A stretch of 60,000 nucleotides of DNA from Takakia lepidozioides (GCA_030704615.1 CM060733.1:5706001-5766000), one strand, 5' to 3'. Shown: positions 45,863 to 58,341, counted from the stretch's first letter. A program made the numbers and translations. The notes: generated from the letters alone by a model not told the origin.

Positions 45863-46400
45863 CATTCACCCTTCTTTCCATGCGGATGACACGACACTGA
45901 TGTTGGACAACAGCTCTACTTCTAATGTTGATAGATGTCTTGCTGTCATTTCTTCTTTTTGTGGTGCTTCTGGTCTTAGCATTAATTGGATTAAGTCTAA
46001 AGGGATCCTCTCCAAGCTGAGAGATCCTTCCAGTGCTTCTCACTGTCCGAGCTGGGGGGATAATATAGGCATTTCCTGGATGCAAGATGGCAGCTCTAGA
46101 TCTCACACGCTTTTGGGTCATCTCATTGGCTATGACCTTTTTGACAGCCTGCGGGCTGAAGTTGTTTTGTCCAATCTAAAGAAGAAATTGACATACTAGA
46201 GCTCTATGCATCTCTCCAACTAAGTGCTCCTGGCTTCTACCTAGTTCACTACCTCTGTTTGGTCTCTGGGGGCCGACATCATAAAAAAAATAAAAGTCCT
46301 TGTTCGGAACTTCATATGGGGGGCCACCAGGTCTGACCAGACTTGTAGGGCTTTTGTTAGCTGGACTCAGCTTACTGAGAAAAAAAGAAATGGTGGCCTA

Positions 46401-47355
46401 GAGCGAGGAAGATGTCAGTGAGGAACAAACTCTAGAGCATCAGAATGGAAGAACGGTCATCTATGGGGGACTTTCTTGAAGAGGTTTACGAATCTGGTGG
46501 CTCAACTCGCCAACTTCGGCGAGGAGATCGAGGAAGATGTTGTTGTGGAGTACATCCTAAATGCGCTGCTTGACTCATACACGACTTATAGTGATGCGAT
46601 CATTGCTCAAAAGGAGCTTCCAGATCTTCTGGACAGAGCTTGTCAGGTCCAAGTTGTTGCACGAGGAAAGCAGACGGAAGCTGAAAGGCCTGAAGTTGAA
46701 CCATGATGAAGCCTTATGATTAAAGTTCAAACGTGCGTACAACAACAAACAGCAGGGAGGCGGTAGGCCTCCATTTCAGAAGACTCAACCATCTGTTTGC
46801 AACATATGTGGCAAGGAAGGCCATTGGCCAGGAACTGTCCGGTACCATGTTAAGAGATCTTCAAGACAAGAAACCAGCAGGCTCATGTCGTCGAAGAGGC
46901 TCTTGAGGAGTTAAACAAAGATGAAGGAGTCGTCGAGGCAGCTGAAATGCTAGAGGCAACATTAGCCGCACTCAACACCTACGAGGAGGCTCCTCTAAAA
47001 GAAAAGTCTACTTCCTAGATTGTTGATTTGGGTGCAAGTAAGCATGCGACGTGCAATCTGAGTCTTATTCACGATGTGGAAGGAAGCAGTACTGCATCTA
47101 CTGTACGATCTGCTGAAGGCTTCCACCACTCTGGGAAGGGTCACGCATTAAATGTACAGCAAAATGGATCAATAAAGCGCATAACTGATGTTCTATACAT
47201 CCTGGCATTACGCGCAATCTACTTTCTGTCGGTGCATTAGCTGATAAAGGTTATCTTGGCATATTTGATCATAGAAAGTGCCTATTTGTTGGGAAGGAGA
47301 GACCCTATAGACTCGTCCTCCAAGGAAAACGATTAAGATCATCGGGACGGTAGAA
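46401..47355 (+). pseudogene. gag: copia gag and protease
   Basis: UBN2-type gag (MGDFLKRFTNLVAQLANFGE, then YTTYSDAIIAQKELPDL), a knuckle CNICGKEGHW near 46,800 (broken after His) and a protease segment IVDLGASKHAT near 47,020, where the usual catalytic DSGA reads DLGA. Stops at 46,703 and elsewhere. Inactive. Confidence 0.82.
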
Positions 47356-47359
47356 AATG

Positions 47360-49000
47360 TCCTCAAATGGTAAATCGATTCTACCTTAGATAAGCATCAA
47401 TATTTGCATATCAAGCTCATGGAGCTTGCTTAAGCCCATAAGTGCTTTAAGCAACAAACATACCATCCCCTCACAACCTGGAACATCAAACCCCTCAGGC
47501 TGCTGCATGTAAACCTCATCTTGAAGAAGGTCGTCTTCACATGGAGATGGACGATGGGCATCCCTCCTGAGCAACCAAAGCAATCATATAACGGATTGTG
47601 GCCCACTTGACGACCGGAGCAAACGTCTCCTCGAAATCCAAACCTTCAGTTTGCTCGAACCTACGTGCAACAAGCTGGTGTGCTTTGAGCTTGCTTGCTG
47701 TACCATCAGCCTGCTTCTTCACTTTATACACCCACTTAGTAGTTATTGGACGTTTACCGGGAGGCAATATGACCAGTTGCCAAGTGCGATTCTTAGCAAT
47801 GGATGTCCTCTCTTGTTCCATCGCAGCTTGTCACTCTGTAATAGAAGCAGCCTCGACATATGTAGTGGGACGCTCAAACAGTAGGGTTTCCACGAGATTG
47901 ACATAACTGGTGAAACGGATAGGAGGTCGTCGCTCTCGAGATGGTCGAGAAGCCACTGGTGCAGGGCTAAGAACCTCATCTTGAGGTGGTTTCTGCAGAG
48001 CAAGATTGTTGGTTCAATGTTGTTCAGTATCACCTGGATCTATTTGGATATCAACATGCAGATCAATAGCAGGTGGGGAGGCAGATCGATGAACCTCTTC
48101 TGCTTCTGTAACCGGTTCCAAAGTCGGAGCAGCTAGGTCAATTGACACATGAGACGATATTTTGGCATTTGAGTCAGATTTTTCTCCCTAAGCGGAAAGA
48201 ACCTCTACAAACTTGATGTCTCGGCTGATGAAGACCTTGCGAGTTGCAGGGTTGTATAACCGATAGCCTTTGGCTACCGTATCATAACCCACCAAAATAC
48301 ATTCAATTGACTTGGAATCCAGTTTGTCTCTTTGATGTTCATCAATATGGACATAAGATTTACTCCCAAAAATTCGCAGATGAGAGAGATTGGGTTTGAT
48401 ACCTGAAATTTTTTGGTATGGTGCGACCTCTAAATTGGCACGAGTTGGTGAAGGATTGAGAAGACAGACAACACAATTGACCGCTTCATTCCATAGGTAT
48501 CTTGGCAACGTGTTCTCCATTAGCAGGCTGTGTGCATGCTCCAGTAAAGTGCGATTCTTTCACTCAGAGATCCCATTTTGCTGTGGTGTATACGATTGAA
48601 TAAGTTGCCTCTGGATCCCTTCGGTATTGCAAAAGTTGATAAACTCCTGTGAGAGGAATTCTCCACCTCTATCTGTACGCAGACAATTTATGGTTTTCCC
48701 TGTAGCTTTCTCTATCATCAGTTTAAAGTTCTTGAAGCAAATAGAAACTTCATTTTTTTGCTTGAGAAAGTACACCCAAGCAAACCTATTGTAGTCAATA
48801 CCCATAAAAGACTTGGATCCACATAAATCTATATGTACCAGTTCTAAGCGGGGAACCGGCATTTCCCTCTGTTGCTTTCCTAACATACATGCCCTGCAAA
48901 TTTTTGACATAAAAGGGAGTTTAGGCATTCCTAGAACCTTCCCACAATTGCTAAGAAAATGAAGACTGTGGTGATTCAAGTGGCCAAGCCTCATATGCCA
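47360..49000 (-). pseudogene. pol: copia integrase and RT on the inverted segment
   Basis: Minus strand, from high to low coordinates: GAG-pre-integrase/HHCC (RLGHLNHHSL… CRACMLGKQ), integrase core (VHIDLCGSKSF, CLRTDRGGEFLSQEF, QSYTPQQNGISE), integrase C-terminal part (FGSKSYVHIDEHQRDKLDSK), then RT (RTWQLVILPPGKRPITTKWV, YKVKKQADG, VARRFEQTEGLDFEETFAPV, EVYMQQPEGFDVPG), ending in KQAP.A.YANIDAYLR at about 47,365. Several stops and frameshifts. The YxDD catalytic box appears deleted at the right breakpoint. Confidence 0.85.
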
Positions 49001-49007
49001 CAGTCAG

Positions 49008-49945
49008 GTGGTCTCTTCAATCTCAGCAGTGTTCTTGCTAATTACAAGTAGTCATGCTGAAAAGATCACTTGGCTTCGGGAACAACTCATGAAGAAATAT
49101 GAAATGACTGACTTGGGCCTGACAACCCTCTACCCAGCTGCAGAGATAGTACATATCCCTGCAGGAATCGTTGTGTGTCAACTTCAATATGCAATTTCAA
49201 TGCTACGAGAGTTTGGAATGTGGGATTGCAACCCACACAACGTGCCTATGATTGAAGGCCTTAGTTTGCTGACTGATAGTGAGGCTCTTGGGGCTCCGCC
49301 ATAAATCTACTGACTGTCCGCCGACCATTCTCCTTGTACAGTGTAAAATCGACCTTGGGTCAAACACATACTTCGGTACATTCGAGGCACATTTGAATTT
49401 GGAATTCTATATCGAAGAGGCTCAAGCAATGAACTGAATGGATTCTCAGATGCCAACTGGGTTGGTGATCACAACCAACGTCATTCCATAAGTGGGTATG
49501 TTTTCCAAATTGGAGATAGTGCTGCCACTTGGTGCTCAAACAAACAATCTACTGTAGCGTTGTCATCTACCGATGCAGAGTATGGGGCACTTAGGGAAGC
49601 TGCGAAACTAGAGGCCAAATGGTTAAAGAGACTTTAGGAGGAAATAAGGATTTTGGGGGAAGGACCGACTGCACTCCTCTGTGATAACCAAAGCAGCGCC
49701 AAGATAGCTATTAAAAACCCTAAGTCGGTCCTTCCCCCTAACAAAGCACATTGAGGTGCATCATCATTTCATATGAGAAAAGGTGGAGAGGAAAGAAATT
49801 GATCTCATCCATGTTCCTACATCTGAGCAAGTAGCAGATATTTTCACAAAGCCATTAGGCCGAATCAAGTTTGAGAAGTTCAAAAAGGAACTTGGCATGT
49901 GCAGTTTAGCAGAGGCGAAAGGGGGCACCTCAACTGGAGCTTAGC
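49008..49945 (+). pseudogene. copia RT C-terminus and RNase H
   Basis: LLITSSHAEKITWLREQL, MKKYEMTDLG and YAISMLREFGMWDCNP mark the RT end. RNase H: GFSDANWVGDHNQRHSISGY, ALSSTDAEYGALREAAKLEA, CDNQSSAKIA near 49,440-49,710, then EVHHHFIREKV and ADIFTKPLGRIKFEKF. Frameshifts and stops occur (for example near 49,303 and 49,638). Confidence 0.85.
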
Positions 49946-50305
49946 TTTATCTATTGCACGGAAGCAAGGGGCGCCAACCCCAGCTAATTCTCATCTGTAG
50001 CAGCTTTTCCTTACGACACTGAGGAGTGAGGGGGGTGTTGAATTCAACATGTATCATTGCTATTAGTTAGTTTGTCAGTCCTCAGTTGAATGCTTAGGCT
50101 AGCTTTTAAAGGCGTTTCAGTACATGCTGCAGCAGTAGTTAATTCTCACAGGTGGTAGGTATCTTCTTATCCCAATTTGTATGGCTTCATGCCATCTCTG
50201 TATATATTGGGTGCCCTTCCAGTGGCATGGTATTCTAAGCCTACTTGGGCTGTTGATAATACAACAACTCTAGAGTAGATTCGTCCCACTGGATTGTGAC
50301 CAGCT

Positions 50306-52510
50306 CCTAGTCACCGTGAACGCTCTAAGTGACTTAAGAGAACGTCGTTTCTGACGTTCCTTGTGTTAAAAAAATGAAACGTAAGGAAAAAGTTTAGGGG
50401 TGGATGATAAATTTTTCATCCAAAATTTGAATGGATGAAAAATCGGGCAACAAACCCTAGAGCCATGCCAGAGCAGATTCTTTCGAAATCAGACAACTAC
50501 TCAGCCTGCGACGAGAGAGAGCGCGTTGCGGGAGACAGATTCATGCTGGTGGGTGAGAAAAAACACAAGCAAGGTAGCTGTTGAGGGGCGTGGAATCATT
50601 ACTGGGTGGCAGCAAGCAACATTCAGCTCAGTCCCACTTGTCAGGAAAGCATGTCTTCTCTAAACACCTGCACTAGTTCGGACAGCAATGTTGCATCCTC
50701 TTTTAGGAAGAGAGCACCAAAATTTCCTCCAAGCCCTGCACTTGAATGGTCATTGGTTGACTGTATCAATGCTCCAGTCCAGCATGGAAAATGCTGGGAA
50801 GTCAAGTGCAAACATTGTGGAAAAGAATTCAAGGCAGGGTCTGTTGGTCGTGTTAGAGAGCATTATTTCGGAGGAGGGAACATTGAGGTGTGCACCAGTG
50901 TCAGTGAGGAGATTTTAGCACCTGTGAGGGTAATTGTGGACAAAATGAACCTAGAGAGAGCAACTACCAAGAGAAAAGTAGAGGAGAAAGCCTCCCTGTC
51001 AAGTAAGAAATCATTGAGTGCTTCACAACCTACATTGGCTGCATCTTGGCAAGCTGCAAAGATGCGAAAACAAGATGTAGACCAAGCTGTTGCACGTTTC
51101 TATTACTCATGTGGGGTTCCTTTCAACTATGCAAGGACCCCATATTTTCAGAATATGATATCAGCCATTTCGAACTATGGGGCAAGTTATAAAGCACCTG
51201 GTTCAGAGCAGTTGCGCACCACTTTGTTGCAGGATGTCAAAAAAGAGTTGAACAAAGACTTACAGCCCATCATAGAGTCTTGGAACAAAACCGGATGCAC
51301 ATTGACTTGTGATGGGTGGTCTAATACCACCAATAGACCTCTACTTAATGCACTGTGTGTATCACCCAAAGGAGAGTTTTTCAAGAAGGCTATTGATACG
51401 AGTGGACAAGAAAAAACAAGTGAGTACATCTCACAACAATTGATAGATGTCATGGAGGAGATAGGGTCTCAAAATGTTGTTCAGGTAAATGCAGCTGTCT
51501 GTAAGAGAGCCGGGAGACTCATAGAAGAGAAGTACCCTCACGTTACATTTTCAGGATGTACTGCACATTGCCTTGATTTGTGTCTCGAGGACATTGACAA
51601 CTTAGAGTGGGTTTCTTCATTTGTCAAAGAAGGAAAGTCTGTGGTGAAGTTTATCACAAACCATCACCGTAGTCAAGCTTTTTTTCGGGAGTATTCTTTG
51701 AGAGACAAAGGACTGGAGCTCCTCAAACCGGGAGAGACACGATTTGGGACATCTTTCATCATGCTTGAATGATTGTTGAAGGTGAAAACACCACTTCAAC
51801 AAATGATTGTTAGTAGGGAATGGCACAATTGGGACCAGTCACGCAGCTCGGAGGGGGAAACAATTGCTGATAACCTACTGGCTCCTAGATTTTGGAAGAA
51901 CTTGGAGCTCATTGTTGAGATTTCAGAGCCCATCTTCACCTTGTTGCGCATGGTTGATTCTAACATGCCAACAATGAGAAAATGGATCAGCTCATTGAAA
52001 AAGTGCATAGCTTATCCGGGCTGTCAACAGAGAAGAAGGAACAAGTTGTGGACATTTTGCAGGTCATATTTGGTGGGAGTCTTATGGGGCTGAAACTCCA
52101 GAGCTTCAGAAGATTGCTATTAGAGTTCTTGCTCAAATTACTTCAGCATCTTCGTGTGAAAGAAACTGGAGCACATTTGAGTACATTCATTCTAAAAAAC
52201 GCAATCGTTTGACTTCTTCTAAAGCAGCTGATCTTGTATATGTTTTTAGCAACATTCGATTGCGAGATAAAGTTTTTGACCCTGACTATAAAGAGGAGTT
52301 TCTAGACTGGTCAGAGAGTGAGGATAGCGAGGAAGAGATTTGAGCTATGTATGTAGCATTATGTGTGCTCATACTGTGATGAATAAAATTCGTTCGTTGC
52401 TCATGCCGTTTTCTGTTACGTTTTCCAATTTCCTCTTCTTTGAGAACTCCCGTTTTTGACGTTTTCAAGAATTGTTTTTGTGAACTCGTTTTCCGTTAAC
52501 GGTGACTATG
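50306..52510 (+). mobile_element. hAT transposon inside the copia 3' LTR, TSD GACCAGCT
   Basis: 2,205-bp element with 17-bp imperfect terminal inverted repeats (CCTAGTCACCGTGAACG on the left, CATAGTCACCGTTAACG as complement of the right). Perfect 8-bp duplication GACCAGCT at 50,298-50,305 and 52,511-52,518. Eight bp is the hAT signature. Excision would restore a continuous copia LTR. Confidence 0.93.
50606..52343 (+). pseudogene. hAT transposase, broken
   Basis: BED-type zinc finger (CKHCGKEFKAGSVGRVREHY, residues ~70-95), a DUF659-like domain (VARFYYSCGVPFNYARTPYF, CTLTCDGWSNTTNRPLLNAL), and catalytic-core sequence FSGCTAHCLDLCLEDI. First frame stops at 51,770. Coding continues with LKVKTPLQQMIVS and, after a frameshift and probable deletion near 52,005-52,080, with the C-terminal dimerisation domain (VLAQITSASSCERNWSTFEY, near 52,123) and an acidic tail ending at 52,343. 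Likely inactive, with one stop and at least one frameshift. Confidence 0.9.
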
Positions 52511-52712
52511 GACCAGCTTCATCAGGAGAGTCTTATATTCTCTCCGGGGTTTTTTCTAGAAAAATAAAGAAAAACAAGGTTAGAATCTCTACTTACATGA
52601 CAACAGTAGCAACTAGCAACGTCTCTGATGTCCGAAGAAGAGTATTCAACATTCGTTATATTGTTGTACGTCGTGCTCAATAGTTGTAGATGTCCGCTTC
52701 CCGAGTGATTAC

Positions 52713-55700
52713 TCGAGGATTACTCAAGCCACTTAAATTACCGATGTAGAGGGTTCCATTGAATCTGTTGTCGTCAAGTATTCTACAAGCACGTAATGGA
52801 GACTTCATAATATCAGGTACGTTTCCACCCATATGAAATCGCCCCGGAGGATCAGTTACAAGTCAGTCATAAGTTTCAATGCTTGGATTATTATACTAAA
52901 GGTTGTTATTAGGAGGTCAACAACAAGAAGGGATTTCCTGTATTTCAGTCATGCATGAGTCCATGCAGTTGCGCTCCCACTAGCTAGATGTATACATACT
53001 AGTCTCGCGGAGGAATCGATTTGCAGGGGCGGAAAATCTTAAAGAGTCTGCAATTGTGGAAGGGAGGCCAACAGAGTATACGGAAATGAACCGAATAAGC
53101 CACTTGCTTTTAGTGCTCTGCAACAGTCAAGGCAATCAGAGTCCTTCAGAGCGCTCTTGCTGCACAAAAGCTGCCCTAATTTAGTATTGCAATAAGCAAT
53201 AATTGCTTACTTTGACCTAAGTAGGTTGACTGTCAGGTTGTATGTCATTGACTACCGATTTCAAGAACAATCATATCGCTAGCACATGAAAAATCGAATG
53301 TTTGATCTAATTTTCACTCGGACTTTCAAGAGAGTTCGTACATTTGAGAGAGTACAGACTACAGACCATGTCATGAAACGTCCAGCTATCAACCATAAGT
53401 GCAAAAGTGTGGGTTCGACTAAAATTTATCATTTATATATCAACGGGCTAAATCTGACAAATTGAGCGGCTGGGAAGGAGTGTCCTCACAGTGTCTGTAG
53501 TCGACGACATCCGAAGAGCCAAGCAGGAAGTTCCCCTGGATCAAACGCGTTAAGACTCAAATCCCTGCGGCAGTGAGCACATTTACATGATGAGGTCGAT
53601 GACTGGTTTAGCAATACTCTACGGAGGTAGATCAAAACTGTGGTCGGAGTGCAAAAGTTTTGACTTCGTTGTGTTTCAAAATCCTAGGTCTGCTTTTTCG
53701 AGGCTGTTTCAATGTCTGTTCATACTTTCCAGTGATATATAAGCTATGCATATTTATAACTTTATCGTTCAGAATTGAGCTAGGAACAACTGAGAGCTGC
53801 GAGTGTGTAGTCTAACACTCATCTACAAAAACTACTCCAGATTTGCATTAATGCCCCCCGGCTAGAGGTCACTTTCCATAGCCTTGTGAGATCACATGCA
53901 ACCAAAGCCTCTTTATCAGCTAGGATATGCAATGTTTTCTAGAGATCACACCCTAGTGATACCACATTTGCAGAGGTGAAAACCCTCATTTCGAGGGGAC
54001 AGGAAGAAGGCAGGAAATGCCATTTCAACCTCCCACGAAATCCAGGCTACAAAACAGATTGTCCGAGGCCCAGCGGTCCAGGAACTCTTGTTAATCTAAA
54101 TTAGGTCTTGCGCCTCGAATCCTAGATTGACAGCATGATTCATCAACTGATTCTGGACATTGAGCATGACTAATAGCGCCCAGATTGTTTACTGCCTCCC
54201 CGGAAGGTTCCTTCTGTAGAGGCCTATCCCCTCCAGGGATTAAGGGAAAAAACTGTCCCCCTGGAGCTATATATTTCATACAAATGGTGGAGTACTCATT
54301 TATACCGGTCATTGTTAGATTCTGTACGTCGGAAATCTGTGAATGCCCCTACCTAACTAGTACCTTTTCAGAGCTTGACTAGAAAAAAATCTAGTATCTG
54401 TTGACATGTGTAGTGGACCTATGGATTCCACCTTCGAACACCATTGCATATGACCTCAAGAGTGCGGACACAAGACTCGAATATTGACGTTCGATCATCC
54501 TCTGATTGTGATCCATGTCCAGATCCATGAAAACAATACCACTCTTTATTGATATTGAATGACTCCGCACTAAGTTTGGGTTTTCGAGGTATACAGAGAC
54601 ATTATTATATGCTTCAAGTTTAACCCTATAAATGTTTACTGAATAATCTCCTACCTAATATCTAAACAGGTTTATATATTGCGAATTCGGAGACTCTAGG
54701 TCGCTCTCATATTTAGAAGCCTCTTCATTCGAGTGCTACTTGAATCGATGCATGCGATTATAATGAGGAACAGACGGGATGAACTTACAAGTGCTGCAGA
54801 GCTTGTGAAAATAAACTTAAGTTGGGGAGAGGACCAGTGAATGAGTTGCGTGACAGATCCAATACTGTCAGATTCGACGAGACGTTGAGAATTGACGAAG
54901 GAACTACCGGACCATCAAACAGATTATTACTCAGATTCCTGGAGCCAAAACATTTAGAATGCTCAACTGGTAAGTTAAACTTGATAACTTACATCAACGG
55001 CACTGAGGTCAACGTGCACAATTCACAGGTGATAACGGCAGATCAACTCAGAGATCTTCCCAGATGTATGCTAGATATTTGGAAAGAGAGCCAGGTCGCT
55101 TGCTAGCTTGAGAAATAGTTAGTTTTGGTATGCAAGATTGCTTGTTTACGATGGTTTGCCGGAGTCAGGGCCAACTCGACAGATGCTTTCAGATGTATTC
55201 TAGATACAGAAACGGTATTCCAGTAGATCAATCATCATCACATATAACATGTAAGGTGCTACTTACAGAGATTGGACAGCGGAAATCGATCAGGTGGTGA
55301 TCCTGTCAACGAGTTTCCTGACAAATCCCTGCATGGTTTATCTCGGCATTAAAAGTCAGAAAATACATATCTAGACGTAGAAGTACATCAAGCAGATCAC
55401 AAGATCATAATTATGCTTGGCACATGACACAGAGATTACACCCACTTATATAAGTACCTAGGAGATAAGTAGGAGGGTTAGGCTGAGAATTCATCTTACA
55501 GCGTCGCAAGCGAGGTCCATCCCATGTCTGCGCCAAACGATGGAGTCGGCCCCGACAGTTGGTTCTGAGATACTTTCATCATTAGCAACCAACTCCGCCC
55601 AGGGCCTAAGTTCGGAAGCTGCCCAGTTAATTGGTTTCCACTCAAGTCTCTGGAACAGAAGAAACAAAAATTTAGTTGGGTCATCTGCTTGCTTTCTCTG

Positions 55701-57572
55701 TGCAGCGGGAGAATTGAAAATAACATGTCTAAAATATCTCCGTGGACATGGGAAATAACTAAAGCTAGGTCTCTACCTTGTGAATCCTCTTTACAGTGCG
55801 AAATTATCGAGCCAGTTGACCCATTTACAAGGAATTAGCAAGCTTCCCCATAGTCGGGCATACGCGTTCAGAACGGTACTACTTCCAACAGTTCTGTGCA
55901 AAGATTCGTAGAGCGTGCCAATATCAACATTACATCGTCCAAGTGCTGCCTCATCTTTGTAAATTCACTCCGAGTTTGGAGCAGTCTATTTTCATTCATT
56001 TCAGAGATGACCAGCAGTGAGTGAATCTGTAATTGTCCAAATGGCTTCAGACAACTCACAGCTCCTGAAGACCATGAGCTGCTTGTAGAAGCGTTGCCGG
56101 AATGCTTCCACTGAAATTGTTAGTACTCAGATTCCTTGACAAAAATGACTTTTGGATGTGATAAGTAATTCACAAACTTATGTTAGAATTTTCATCACAT
56201 GTATAACTTCAACTGCAAGTATTCACACTAGATTGCATCAACAGATTAGTTACCTAATGGAATGTCTACAAAAGAAACGTGGAATATATACGTCCCTATT
56301 CATCGTTTGCTAAGATGTTGCACCGTAGATTGTAGGCATAATATCTTCGCACATGCTCAACAGGAATCATGAGCTTGATATGTTAAGCGCCGCTTACAAA
56401 ATCTCCAAGGCACTTAGTTGACTAATTTCTGCAGGAATGGGACCAGAAAGCCCTGGATTGCCTGTCAAAGTTCTGCAAAAATCTCCACATGTGACAATGT
56501 TATAACTAGCTGAGAAGCTTGAGACCCGAAATTTGAGATATTCTCCGACGACTGGTGAGTAGATTAGATACGGAAATTTGAAAGTAACATGAACTCGTTC
56601 TATTGAACTTACAAGGATGTAAGATAGGAAAGGTTTCCAATTTCCTTCGGTAGAGTGCCTACAATAGACGCGTCAGTCTGAGTCCTGCCCATCCGCCACA
56701 CATATGAGACGGGCGATGCAAGGCCTGGAACACGCAAGTGAGATTTCTGGTGTACACTCCTATAGTGTACATAACATTGAATAGAATCCTTCCTCAAATC
56801 AGCTCAAAAATCCGAATGACGATAAGATGTCGGATAGTTATCTAGGTTCTTGATGCATCGATCGATCCAATCTCACATCATCTGAAACTAATGTACAACA
56901 GCAGCAAACAGCAAAACTAAGTATCACCTCTTATAAACATGGTACCTAAGTTCAATCTCATTTACAAGTAGTGAGATTATAAATGTGGTAGGGACTCTTA
57001 CAGGCCAACGATGTACATATTCTCGTCGTTAGTATTTGTCGCCCTTGGTGTTCTTACGCATGTTACCCCTCGCCAACTTCCATCCCAGCAGGGGTTAGGA
57101 CGTGCGGTGCTACTCCACCCTTCCAGGTTAGTATCGATATTGGGAGTCGCGTTCCATGCTTCCAGAATGGCGTGTATAGCAATCACTGCACACAGTACAC
57201 TGACGAGTCATGATAATATCTTCAACGTTGGCGAAAGCAAAAAAATTCCATAGCTAATACAAAGCAAACAAATTTGATACTCGCTCGGAGGAGAGACTGA
57301 GTACAAATATTACTGTAAAGACTAAAGACCCCCGAGACGTAAAAGACGCCAGTGAACTCAGGACCTACAAGGAAAAATGCACAGATATCCTACAGCTTAA
57401 ATCAAATCCTCAGATTGCTTAACGAACTCTTCGACTATCCTGAAAACTCCGATCGATATTAGTTGCGAATCTTACGGTCCTCTGTTGGTTCGTATAACAA
57501 ATATGCCTCGGTACAGAGACCACTGAATGAGAGCAAGACCAGTGAAAAAGCAACCAGCTTGAGGATACTCAT
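52713..57572 (-). pseudogene. LRR-VIII-1-type (HPCA1-like) receptor gene, ectodomain only
   Basis: Exons read leftward: 57,572-57,476 (signal peptide MSILKLVAFSLVLLSFSGLC), 57,185-57,002 (LRR N-cap, PCWDGSWRGVTC), 56,684-56,613, 56,472-56,398, 56,134-56,060, 55,649-55,500, 55,328-55,267, 54,938-54,789, 53,564-53,490, 53,117-53,043, and 52,782 to about 52,713. Most start after two codon bases and span 72, 75 or 150 bp, one or two LRRs each, so repeats join as LDLSGNQLTGQLP, LDLSGNSLTGSPP, VLDLSRNSFTGPLP. The repeat order, and the late units LDLSLNAFDPGELPAWLFG, LFGSFPYTLL, ILDDNRFNGTLYIGNL, follow the LRR-VIII-1 group that contains the peroxide sensor HPCA1. Linking exons near 55,000 and 54,500 are uncertain. 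Transmembrane and kinase parts are not seen; a copia LTR starts at 52,651. One donor is mutated. Confidence 0.72.
53042..53043 (-). other. Destroyed splice donor in the LRR gene
   Basis: The 75-bp LRR exon 53,117-53,043 is followed by TTAAG where its siblings have GTAAG or GTGAG. The next LRR exon (52,782) would join in phase if the donor worked. Read-through meets a TAG after about 16 codons. Confidence 0.7.
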
Positions 57573-58341
57573 TGCAGTTGTGTGAGCGGGTCTTGAGCTC
57601 TGACAGCAGATGGAGCTTCAATGAGAGGCTGCCAAGGCCTTCATCTCGCAGTTTGGCGGCGATGTCGCATTTGCATATCAGTCGGTACTTCTGCTCGCTG
57701 TCGTTCTTGGCGTTATTGTCGCTGCATTCTGGTCATCCTGCAGTCAGCAGTGCCCAATCTTCTACTGTTCGCCACTCGTGCTGTTTTCCAAATCTCTTAA
57801 TTGACTGGAACAGGGAGTACCGACACTGCACCACGGACATGTCATGTCATACTTGGACTGCGAAATGGTCCGAAGGGCCGGGTGGGGCCACCCGGGGGGT
57901 GGTTGGGTCCTGCCCAAGTGCCTCGTCTTTTACCTGAAAGTCATGGGTGCATCTGATGTGGAACCGGGGTTTGGTTGGGTCATCAACACGACCTTAAGGA
58001 AGGGCAACAGAAAGCAGCAGTGTCGGGAAAAAGGACCATGCGCAAAATGTCAAGTGTTGGAAGCACAACCGCGCTGTTAAAAACCTCGGAAAAGTGGTCA
58101 GTCTGGACATCACCAATCGAGATGATGTTTACATTCCTGTAACTTACATGCACGGCTCCTTTTCATTTGAGTTTGTTGGCCCTGCCTTCCTAAGGCAGGA
58201 CTACGCAATGGGTTTCAGCTGCTTTAGCACCGATACTTTCGATTAGACTTCCAATTCGATCGAGACAGTCGTCAAGAGAATATTCTGTCTTTTAATGAAT
58301 GACATCCGTTCAATCTCTTGTGCATGCCATAAATGAAAGTC
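57573..58341. other. 5' flank of the LRR gene; no other gene recognised
   Basis: Contains the presumed promoter of the minus-strand LRR gene. Plus-strand open stretches at 57,572-57,937 and 57,844-58,080 overlap each other and show no domain. Confidence 0.4.

Larger units (their letters stand above)
43130..46400 (+). mobile_element. LINE (non-LTR retrotransposon) ORF2 remnant, split by two insertions
   Basis: RT segments on the plus strand: SQEELDKLSAPFYAME (43,253-43,299), AMNSLASFKSPGLDGMPIA (44,516-44,572), YKPITLLISVYKIISKALA, LLMLDFEKAAFDNIDWDS (motif A), LFRSVRQGCPLSSFLFLIATD (QGCPLSP box), then SFHADDTTLML (FADD box, near 45,872), and a C-terminal segment FIWGATRSDQTCRAFVSW (46,304). 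This is the plant LINE (L1-like) pattern. A CACTA-like element (43,300-44,509) and a TIR element (45,131-45,862) interrupt it. Frames are shifted repeatedly; no endonuclease domain was seen. Right end joins a copia element near 46,400. Confidence 0.85.
46401..52651 (+). mobile_element. Ty1/copia element with inverted middle; 3' LTR holds an hAT
   Basis: Plus-strand gag and protease (46,401 to about 47,355), then integrase and RT on the minus strand (49,000-47,360), then the RT C-terminus, RNase H and 3' LTR again on the plus strand (49,008-52,651). Domain identity and order after un-inverting are copia (gag-PR-INT-RT-RH). The 3' LTR begins TGTTGAATTCAACATG at 50,036 after a polypurine tract (GAGGAGTGAGGGGGG) and ends TATTCAACA at 52,651; without the hAT it is about 403 bp. 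No 5' LTR was found. Confidence 0.88.

Noticed and set aside
52652-54780. Kinase domain of the LRR receptor
   Set aside because: No HRD, DFG or glycine-loop sequence was seen on the minus strand; only further LRR exons.
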